DNA from: Clostridia bacterium
GTDB taxonomy: Bacteria > Bacillota > Clostridia > Oscillospirales > CAG-382
Direction: 5' to 3'
Length of the DNA: 12,164 bases
Assembly: GCA_017959195.1 (NCBI GenBank)
Contig: JAGDBE010000167.1
Location: forward strand, 1 to 12,164
Shown: piece by piece, positions 7,818 to 12,164 of the stretch
Position numbering within the stretch: position 1 is the first letter of the stretch
Layout of the letters: every line of letters starts with the position of its first letter
The notes under the pieces: model-generated
Database searches by the model: none
What the model saw: the letters and a program-made list of their open reading frames with translations, nothing else
What the model was told of the DNA's origin: nothing
Program-made: the position numbers and the translations under genes

Positions 7818-9245
7818 CTTAATCTTCCTTTCCGGTCCAGCAATAGGTGCAGATTTCGATTTATCAAGTCCTATCGCCTCTATAAGTCCGTCAAGAGTCT
7901 GATATTCGAGCGACGCGAGGTGGAGCCCTTCGCAAATCGCTTCTCTGAGTTTCTTTCCCCTCTCTGTCGCGGGGTTGCTGTATTCGTCGAGGTAGTCAAG
8001 TCCCTTTTCGCCCTCGAGTTTCAAAATCGTTGCCCTCGTTATGAGTTCGTTATCGCTCGTCGCTCTGGAAAAGTTCAGAAACTTACATCCGTACATTATC
8101 GGCGGGCAGGCGGAGCGCATATGCACCTTTTTTGCGCCGCTTTCGTACAGAAATTCGACTGTTTCACGAAGCTGCGTGCCTCTTACTATCGAGTCGTCGA
8201 CGAAAAGCAGTTCCTTATCCTTTATGAGTTCGTCGACGGGGATTTGCTTCATCTTCGCAATTCTGTTGCGTTCCTTCTGGTTTGCCGGCATAAAGCTTCT
8301 CGGCCAGGTGGGAGTATATTTTATGAACGGTCGTGCAAACGAAAGCTTGCTTTCGTTTGCGTATCCTATCGCGTGCGGAGTTCCCGAATCGGGCACGCCC
8401 GCGATATAGTCGGCGTCCGGAAGGCAGCCGTTTTCTTTATCGTTTCTCGCCATAATATGTCCGTTGCGGTATCTCATCATCTCGACGTTTACGCCCTCGT
8501 AAGTTGAGGTCGGGAATCCGTAATACGACCACAAAAACGAGCAAACCCTCATTTTTTTCATGCCGGGAGCGAGCACTTTATAGTTTTCCGCGTCCATTTC
8601 GACTATCTCGCCTGGTTTAAGTTCATACGCGTTCTTATATCCGAGTTTCTGGTATGCAAAATGCTCGAACGACACGCACATTCCCTTTTTGCTCTTGCCT
8701 ATATGCACCGGCAGTCTGCCGTAAAGGTCTCTTGACGCGATTATCGTATTGTTCTCGGTGAGAATCAAGATAAGCGCCGTGCCTTTTATTATTTTCTGCG
8801 CGTATCTTATGCCTTCCGCAAAAGTCTTTTTGCGGTTAATGAGCGCCGCAAGCAGTTCGGTGGAGTTCACTCCGCCGCGGGTCATCGCGTTCAGCTGTCC
8901 CCCGTTTTCGTTTATATGGTTTTCTATGAGTTCATCCGCGTTATTTATAACTCCCACCGTGCAGATTGCGTATCTGCCGAGTTTTGAACGTATGAGAAGC
9001 GGCTGCGGGTCGCTGTCGTTTATGCATCCTATCGCCGCACTTCCCGTCATCTGCTCGAGTATGCCCTCGAATTTGATGCGGAAAGGCGAGTTTCCTATAT
9101 TATGTATCTTTCTCTGCAGTCCGATACTGCTTTCAAACGCCGCCATTCCCGCGCTTTTCGTTCCGAGATGCGAATGGTAGTCGGTTCCGAAAAACACGTC
9201 TGACAAAACGTCCGTTTTGCCTACAACTCCAAAAAATCCACCCAT
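6774..9245 (-). CDS. Unbroken PurF-PurM reading frame as sequenced (frameshift fusion)
   Basis: As given, the sequence encodes one 823-residue frame: a PurF-like protein (about 1-460), a short linker, and a complete PurM (477-823). The linker reads DKSKSAPIAGPERKIK and has no counterpart in either family. Reading the same DNA in another frame gives ICTYCWTGKED and a stop, which is the normal PurF C-terminus, ending one base before the purM ATG. I therefore regard the fusion as the result of one lost base in the A runs near 7854-7864, either a sequencing or assembly error or a real mutation. The two component genes are listed separately. Start: ATG at 9245, with an AAGGGAGAA site upstream; it follows purC by 12 bp. 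Confidence 0.6.
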   Translation of the reverse strand: MGGFFGVVGKTDVLSDVFFGTDYHSHLGTKSAGMAAFESSIGLQRKIHNIGNSPFRIKFEGILEQMTGSAAIGCINDSDPQPLLIRSKLGRYAICTVGVINNADELIENHINENGGQLNAMTRGGVNSTELLAALINRKKTFAEGIRYAQKIIKGTALILILTENNTIIASRDLYGRLPVHIGKSKKGMCVSFEHFAYQKLGYKNAYELKPGEIVEMDAENYKVLAPGMKKMRVCSFLWSYYGFPTSTYEGVNVEMMRYRNGHIMARNDKENGCLPDADYIAGVPDSGTPHAIGYANESKLSFARPFIKYTPTWPRSFMPANQKERNRIAKMKQIPVDELIKDKELLFVDDSIVRGTQLRETVEFLYESGAKKVHMRSACPPIMYGCKFLNFSRATSDNELITRATILKLEGEKGLDYLDEYSNPATERGKKLREAICEGLHLASLEYQTLDGLIEAIGLDKSKSAPIAGPERKIKMIENSKSDIYASAGVDITAGYKAVELMKKHIARTLNEGVCSDVGGFGGLFAPDLSGIEEPILVSGTDGVGTKLKIAFLLDKHDTVGIDCVAMCVNDVICCGAKPLFFLDYIACGKNFPEKIEKIVSGVCEGCVQAGSALIGGETAEMPGFYPENEYDLAGFCVGLTDKKKIIDNKQMREGDVIIALPSSGVHSNGFSLVRKIFDVENADLNEKYDELCGKTLGETLLTPTKIYVKPVLSLIDKVKVKGISHITGGGFYENIPRSIPEGLCAEIEKDRIKVLPIFKLIAKRGNVSERDMFNTFNMGVGMSVVVSAEDENKALEILKNNGTDAYTIGKIIKSDERISIV
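7819..9245 (-). CDS. purF: Amidophosphoribosyltransferase (PurF-like), glutaminase site degenerate, one-base frameshift near its 3' end
   Basis: First committed step: PRPP plus an ammonia source gives 5-phosphoribosylamine. With one base restored near 7854 the gene encodes 475 aa ending ICTYCWTGKED. The phosphoribosyltransferase half is intact: GVPDSGTPHAIGYA (283-296), the loop segment PRSFMPANQKERNRIAKMK (315-333) and the PRPP-binding motif FVDDSIVRGT (348-357). Cysteines at 235 (MRVCSF) and 387 (YGCKF) plus the out-of-frame CTYC correspond to the Fe-S ligands of Bacillus-type PurF. The N-terminal half keeps the class II amidotransferase fold pattern (GTDYHSHLGTK, YELKPGEI) but starts MGGFFGVVG where MCGI is expected, so the nucleophile Cys is replaced by Gly. 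By eye, Arg73, Asn101 and Asp127 of E. coli PurF correspond to Asn76, Val97 and Ser128. I recall a PurF subgroup of Clostridia and Bacteroidetes with this MGGFFG start. Free ammonia or a partner glutaminase may feed it. Confidence 0.85.
7824..7833 (-). promoter_or_regulatory. Internal ribosome-binding site before the purM ATG
   Basis: On the minus strand GGAAAGGAAG ends 6 nt before ATG (7817-7815). It lies inside the long PurF-PurM reading frame. Such a good site at exactly the purF/purM boundary supports two separate proteins. It also overlaps the canonical PurF C-terminal codons (GKED), the usual arrangement for tightly packed operon genes. Confidence 0.75.
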
Positions 9246-9257
9246 TTTTATTCTCCC

Positions 9258-9944
9258 TTATTTTTCTGCAAAGAAAAGTTTTGAAAGCGTCATGGGGTCT
9301 ATGTATTTGCCGTCTTTATAAACTCGCATATTGCCGGACGCTATTTCGTCTATGAGCATTACTTCACCGTTTGCATCATATCCGAACTCAAACTTGATAT
9401 CGTAAAGGTCGAGTCCTTTTTCTTTAAGGTCGTCGGCAACAATTTTGGTTATCTTTTTGGTCATTTCCTTTATGTCGTCGTACTGTTTTTCGCTCATTAC
9501 GCCGAGAAGCACGAGTCCGTCCTTTGTTACGAGCGGGTCGCCCTTTTCATCGTTCTTGAAGGTCATCTCAACGTATGCGTCGAGGTCTTCGCCTTCGCTT
9601 ACGTAGTCGCTGTACCGTCTGAAAAAGCTTCCTACGGCTTTATAGCGGCAGATTACTTCAAGTCCCTTGCCGAAAACCTTTGCGGGAAGAACTTCCATGG
9701 TCGTATCCGAAAGATTTGCGCTTACAAAATGCGTCTTTATGCCCGCCGCGTTGATTTTTTCAAAGAAATATACCGACATTCTGAGATTTACGTCGCCGAC
9801 GCCTTCAATGGTAAGGCCTATCGAGTTTTCGCCCGGGTCGAACACTCCGTCCTTGCCCGTGCAGTCGTCCTTGAATTTAAGCAGATAGTTGCCGTTGTCA
9901 AGCGCAAATACGTTTTTTGTTTTTCCGGTGTAAACGAGTTTCAT
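9258..9944 (-). CDS. purC: SAICAR synthetase (phosphoribosylaminoimidazole-succinocarboxamide synthase)
   Basis: Joins aspartate to CAIR using ATP, giving SAICAR, the step after PurE. The protein is 228 aa, within the usual bacterial range. Motifs: VYTGKTKNVFAL (4-15, ATP-binding loop), LLKFKDDCTGKDGVFDPGEN (21-40), EVICRYKAVGSFFRR (96-110), FKNDEKGDPLVT (129-140) and IKFEFGYDANGEVMLIDEIA (183-202), then SGNMRVYK. The last part differs from the E. coli-like ADEISPDxxRxWD pattern and looks like the PurC variant common in anaerobes. A longer frame opens at a TTG six codons upstream, but those codons consist of the ribosome-binding site itself (GGGGAGG, 9954-9960), which is 9 nt from the ATG at 9944, so the ATG is the start. 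It lies 20 bp after purE and 12 bp before purF. Confidence 0.95.
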   Translation of the reverse strand: MKLVYTGKTKNVFALDNGNYLLKFKDDCTGKDGVFDPGENSIGLTIEGVGDVNLRMSVYFFEKINAAGIKTHFVSANLSDTTMEVLPAKVFGKGLEVICRYKAVGSFFRRYSDYVSEGEDLDAYVEMTFKNDEKGDPLVTKDGLVLLGVMSEKQYDDIKEMTKKITKIVADDLKEKGLDLYDIKFEFGYDANGEVMLIDEIASGNMRVYKDGKYIDPMTLSKLFFAEK

Positions 9945-9964
9945 AAAAAGTTTCCTCCCCAAAA

Positions 9965-10447
9965 TTATTTATTTAAATTTTTATCTTTTTCAAGCACTTT
10001 TTCTCTGTCTTTTGCGCGTTTTTCCTTCAATTTATCTTTTAGTCCCTCGTCGGACAGCGCAAGTATTTCTATCGCAAGCAGCGCGGCGTTTGTGCCTCCG
10101 TTTATCGCAACGCCCGCGACCGGTATTCCCGACGGCATCTGAATTGTCGACAAAAGCGCGTCGATTCCGTCAAGGGAAGCCGATTTACACGGAATTCCTA
10201 GGACCGGAAGCGTAGTATTTGCGGCGATAACTCCCGCAAGGTGCGCCGCCATGCCTGCCGCGGCTATTATCACGCCGAAACCGTTTTTTTCGGCGGAAAG
10301 TGCAAATTCCGTCGTCTCTTTGGGTGTTCTGTGCGCCGAATACACGTGCATTTCGTATCCGACTCCGAAATCTTTAAGAGTTTCAGCCGTTTTTTCGACT
10401 ATCGGAAGGTCGCTGTCGCTTCCCATGATTATCGCAACTTTTTTCAT
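9965..10447 (-). CDS. purE: N5-carboxyaminoimidazole ribonucleotide mutase, class I PurE
   Basis: Moves the carboxyl group of N5-CAIR to carbon, giving CAIR. The 160-aa protein shows the class I signatures MGSDSDLP (8-15), HVYSAHRTP (34-42) with the catalytic-region His, and AAAGMAAHLAGVIAANT (62-78), then LGIPC and the MPSGIPVAGVAINGG stretch typical of the octameric enzyme. The C-terminal 30 residues are highly charged, mostly Lys and Glu, and probably form an extension. It is the first gene of the operon, with an AAGGGG site 8 nt upstream of its ATG and the ZTP-riboswitch terminator directly before it. No purK is seen in the window. A class I PurE normally needs PurK to make N5-CAIR, so purK is elsewhere, or the organism relies on high bicarbonate or CO2. 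Confidence 0.96.
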   Translation of the reverse strand: MKKVAIIMGSDSDLPIVEKTAETLKDFGVGYEMHVYSAHRTPKETTEFALSAEKNGFGVIIAAAGMAAHLAGVIAANTTLPVLGIPCKSASLDGIDALLSTIQMPSGIPVAGVAINGGTNAALLAIEILALSDEGLKDKLKEKRAKDREKVLEKDKNLNK

Positions 10448-10470
10448 ATCGTTTTCCCCTTTTCAAAAAA

Positions 10471-10511
10471 TAAAAAAAGCATAACAGAGCCGTAAAACTG
10501 CTCTGTTATGC
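10471..10511 (-). terminator. Intrinsic terminator, expression platform of the ZTP riboswitch
   Basis: Minus-strand RNA forms a perfect 12-bp stem (GCAUAACAGAGC with GCUCUGUUAUGC, 10511-10500 and 10490-10479) around a 9-nt loop, followed by seven U. The first two bases of the stem are the last two of the riboswitch helix GCC/GGC, so the two structures exclude each other. Ligand binding should therefore stabilise the aptamer and allow read-through into purE. Confidence 0.92.
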
Positions 10512-10592
10512 CCAGACGGTCGGCATTAAAGAATCTCTTTTATCTTTGCTCCCCAGCAGTGCTCTGCATTTATCCGTCAGTAACAAAGATCT
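10510..10592 (-). ncRNA. ZTP riboswitch (pfl motif) aptamer
   Basis: The minus-strand leader contains the two conserved blocks of the ZTP aptamer. The first domain is closed by AUCUUUG (10590-10584) with CAAAGAU (10548-10542) and contains UACUGACGG, a GCAG/CUGC hairpin and UGGGGAGC. A small AAAGA/UCUUU hairpin (10540-10528) links it to the second block GCCGACCGUCUGGGC (10524-10510). ACGG of the first block can pair with CCGU of the second, the known pseudoknot. The class senses ZMP/ZTP (AICAR phosphates), which accumulate when 10-formyl-tetrahydrofolate runs low. Here it controls the whole pur operon, including the two formyl-folate-dependent enzymes and the FNT channel. A terminator directly after it indicates transcriptional control with the gene ON when ligand is bound. 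The predicted transcript start lies within a few bases of the aptamer 5' end. Confidence 0.93.
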
Positions 10593-10598
10593 TAATTT

Positions 10599-10627
10599 AT
10601 TTTAGCATTATTCCGCAAAAATGTCAA
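10599..10627 (-). promoter_or_regulatory. Vegetative sigma-factor promoter of the pur operon
   Basis: On the minus strand TTGACA (10627-10622), 17 nt, then TAAAAT (10604-10599), preceded by TGC as in extended -10 elements. Upstream is very AT-rich. Transcription would begin near 10592, just at the 5' edge of the ZTP aptamer. I see no convincing PurR box between promoter and purE. Confidence 0.88.
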
Positions 10628-10708
10628 TAAATTTACGTCTGTTTTTACATTTTTTCCTATTTGTTTATATATCGTTTTATTTTTCGCTTTTATTTGCATA
10701 TTTCTCAC

Positions 10709-10743
10709 AAAAAAACAAGCCCGAGCTGAGCTCGGGCTTGTTT
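10709..10743 (-). terminator. Intrinsic terminator of the upstream surface-protein gene
   Basis: A perfect 11-bp GC-rich stem (CAAGCCCGAGC, 10740-10730, with GCUCGGGCUUG, 10726-10716) around a 3-nt loop, extended by A-U pairs, then a T run on the minus strand. It lies 12 nt after the stop codon of the upstream gene and isolates the pur promoter. The flanking A and T runs are nearly symmetric, but the only gene ending here reads on the minus strand. Confidence 0.9.
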
Positions 10744-10754
10744 AAAGCTTGTTA

Positions 10755-12164
10755 TTATTTGGCGTCGTTTGCTTCAACGTCGAGGAATTCGAACGGTTCG
10801 TCGTTGTTAACGATAATGATTATGTTATCAACTACGGGATATTCATCCTTCGACTTCTTTTCGTGCGTTACGAATACCTTTACGTACTTGTTGTGTTCAA
10901 GCGAGTACGGTTCGTCATCGTTTTCGAGATACTTATCGTTGAATGCGAGCAGTGCGTCTTCAGCTTCTGCAAGTGCTTCTACCGACGATGCTGCTATCGT
11001 TGCCGAGGAGATGTCTTCCTTATCGGCGAACGTGATAACTGCCACGTGTGCGTCTTTTGCGATTTCCAATACGTCGTATACGTATCCTTCATAGTAGTAG
11101 TAAGCCGTATCGGCATCGTTTACGATTGCGATTTCGAGAAGCGTTTCTTCTGCATCGTTAACCACTTCTTTTACAAACGCCATATTCTTATTCGTTACGG
11201 GCGAGATTACGTTTACGTTGTCAACGTCGATCTTCTTGTCGTCGATTTCGCCGCTTGCCGAAACTTTAACTACTGCTCCGTCGGGTACGGGCTTCGTAAG
11301 CGATTTAGCGTCTTTCGTAGTCTTGGTTCCGGGTAAGCCTTCAATTACGGTGCCTGTTGCGAGGTCGAATACGTCGTATGCGAATGCGTATTTTTCTTCG
11401 CCGAGCATCTTGGGTTCGCTTGCCTTGATTACAACGTACGAGGATGCAACTGCCTTATCGCCTGCGAATACTACGTGGTCGCCTTCAACTTCGGCATACA
11501 GGAATACGAGTCTTGCCTGCGTCTTGCTGTCGCCGATGTTTTCATAAACGTACTGAACGTTTCCGAGTACCGAATCAATCGTGCCCGGGAAGTCGGCGCC
11601 GGAATAGGTTTCGAGCTTCGAGGTCATTTCGCCGTCCGTATCTTCGTATACGCATCTGAACATGAACTGCGTCTTATCGTCGATTATTACGTCGTTGAAC
11701 CACTGAGACGTCTGCGACGAGGTACCGTCGGTACCGAACATCGAGTATCTGTCGTCTTCGCTGTCAACCAAAGCATACTTCTTGCCTGTGCGTTTCTTGA
11801 ATATTACCTTCTGGTCGTTGCCCTTTACGCCGAGGTCGTATGCTGCCTGGTACGTTCTTGTGGTATCAAAGAACGTTTCGGGAAGCAGGTAGCTGATGTG
11901 CTTTATCTTTCCGTTCTTTGCATATTCGTGGAACATGCTCTTCAGGATGTACTTATCGTCGTCGTCGTATTCGTATTTACACGGTTTGCCGTAGTAAGCG
12001 TAATACGTCTTTCCGTTTTCTGTATCAAGTTTCACGACGTGAGTGGATTCATTTGGTTCAATTACGTTAAACTCACCAAGATTTCCAAGGATTTTGTTAT
12101 AAAAATCAAACGCATCATCAACCCCATCAAATGTCCTAGTGTTTAGCTGACCATTCTTCGTAAG
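10755..12164 (-). CDS. Acidic repeat-poor protein, probably cell-surface or S-layer-like; N-terminus beyond right edge
   Basis: I do not recognise a family with confidence. The frame is open to the right edge (469 codons visible). A GTG at 12035 has no ribosome-binding site, and the upstream codons continue in frame (start of visible part LTKNGQLNTRTFDGVDD), so the gene is 5'-truncated. The protein is rich in Asp, Glu, Val and Tyr and in alternating beta-strand-like segments, for example VQYVYENIG, ARLVFLYAEVEGDHVVFAG and AYYYYEGYVYDVLEIA. It lacks hydrophobic membrane segments, cysteine clusters and catalytic motifs. This composition resembles extracellular beta-domain proteins and S-layer-type proteins of Clostridia, but no SLH or sortase motif is visible. 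It ends with two stops in tandem (TAATAA) followed by a strong terminator, consistent with a well-expressed gene. It is unlinked in function to the pur operon as far as can be seen. Confidence 0.75.
   Translation of the reverse strand, partial: LTKNGQLNTRTFDGVDDAFDFYNKILGNLGEFNVIEPNESTHVVKLDTENGKTYYAYYGKPCKYEYDDDDKYILKSMFHEYAKNGKIKHISYLLPETFFDTTRTYQAAYDLGVKGNDQKVIFKKRTGKKYALVDSEDDRYSMFGTDGTSSQTSQWFNDVIIDDKTQFMFRCVYEDTDGEMTSKLETYSGADFPGTIDSVLGNVQYVYENIGDSKTQARLVFLYAEVEGDHVVFAGDKAVASSYVVIKASEPKMLGEEKYAFAYDVFDLATGTVIEGLPGTKTTKDAKSLTKPVPDGAVVKVSASGEIDDKKIDVDNVNVISPVTNKNMAFVKEVVNDAEETLLEIAIVNDADTAYYYYEGYVYDVLEIAKDAHVAVITFADKEDISSATIAASSVEALAEAEDALLAFNDKYLENDDEPYSLEHNKYVKVFVTHEKKSKDEYPVVDNIIIIVNNDEPFEFLDVEANDAK

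Noticed and set aside
8338..8357. Small inverted repeat (GAAAGCTTGCTTTC) as a terminator or regulatory hairpin
   Set aside because: It lies in the middle of the purF coding sequence, has no T run and encodes conserved residues; chance palindrome.
6774..9245. A genuine bifunctional PurF-PurM enzyme
   Set aside because: The canonical PurF C-terminus and stop are present out of frame, and purM keeps its own ribosome-binding site and ATG, so a lost base explains the fusion better than selection for a fused protein.
9945..9962. Longer purC start (TTG at 9962) adding MGRKLF
   Set aside because: These codons are the Shine-Dalgarno GGGGAGG and its spacer; the ATG at 9944 is correctly spaced and begins the conserved PurC N-terminus.
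10448..10627. Purine (guanine/adenine) riboswitch, THF riboswitch or PurR-box control of the operon
   Set aside because: No three-way junction with purine-riboswitch loop motifs, no THF-type conserved core and no CGAA-type PurR repeats were seen, whereas both conserved blocks and the pseudoknot of the ZTP class are present.
11475..12146. Plus-strand frame of 223 codons opposite the surface-protein gene
   Set aside because: The translation is dominated by Val, Tyr and Arg from the complementary codons of an Asp/Glu/Val-rich protein; the minus strand carries the stop-plus-terminator arrangement of a real gene.

Overview
The window is almost entirely one minus-strand de novo purine biosynthesis operon, read from right to left, followed on the far right by the end of an unrelated minus-strand gene. 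Low-GC Gram-positive style signals (purine-rich Shine-Dalgarno sites, a TTGACA/TAAAAT promoter, a ZTP riboswitch with an intrinsic terminator), the long single-chain type of PurL and a bacterial PurO-type IMP cyclohydrolase suggest an uncultured anaerobic Firmicute of the Clostridia. This placement is an inference from gene types only; no rRNA or other marker is present.

Layout in the direction of transcription. (1) 12164-10755: 3' part of a large acidic protein, probably a cell-surface protein, running in from the right edge and closed by a strong intrinsic terminator (10709-10743). (2) 10627-10448: a consensus promoter, then a ZTP (pfl) riboswitch whose last helix overlaps a perfect 12-bp terminator stem. 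(3) 10447-1: purE, purC, purF, purM, a formate/nitrite-channel (FNT) gene, purN, purO, the AICAR-transformylase gene (purH, transformylase domain only), purD and the first 779 codons of purL, which runs off the left edge. Gaps are at most 23 bp and several genes overlap, so all ten genes probably share one mRNA.

How they work together. Steps present: PurF (PRPP to PRA), PurD, PurN, PurL, PurM, PurE, PurC, AICAR transformylase and PurO, giving a nearly complete PRPP-to-IMP route. PurB is not in the window, and neither is PurK, which a class I PurE would need. Two enzymes (PurN, AICAR transformylase) use 10-formyl-tetrahydrofolate. When this is scarce, ZMP/ZTP accumulates, which is what the leader riboswitch senses. 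The FNT gene inside the operon would fit import of formate to refill that one-carbon pool.

Most notable points: (a) the apparent PurF-PurM fusion is explained by one missing base near 7854, because the alternative frame just downstream encodes the canonical CTYCW-containing PurF end, then a stop, 1 nt before a purM ATG that has its own Shine-Dalgarno; (b) this PurF lacks the N-terminal nucleophile Cys and, by eye, the other glutamine-binding residues, so it may use free ammonia; (c) a compact FNT channel sits in a ZTP-riboswitch-controlled pur operon; (d) PurH is replaced by a separate transformylase and a PurO-type cyclohydrolase with overlapping genes.
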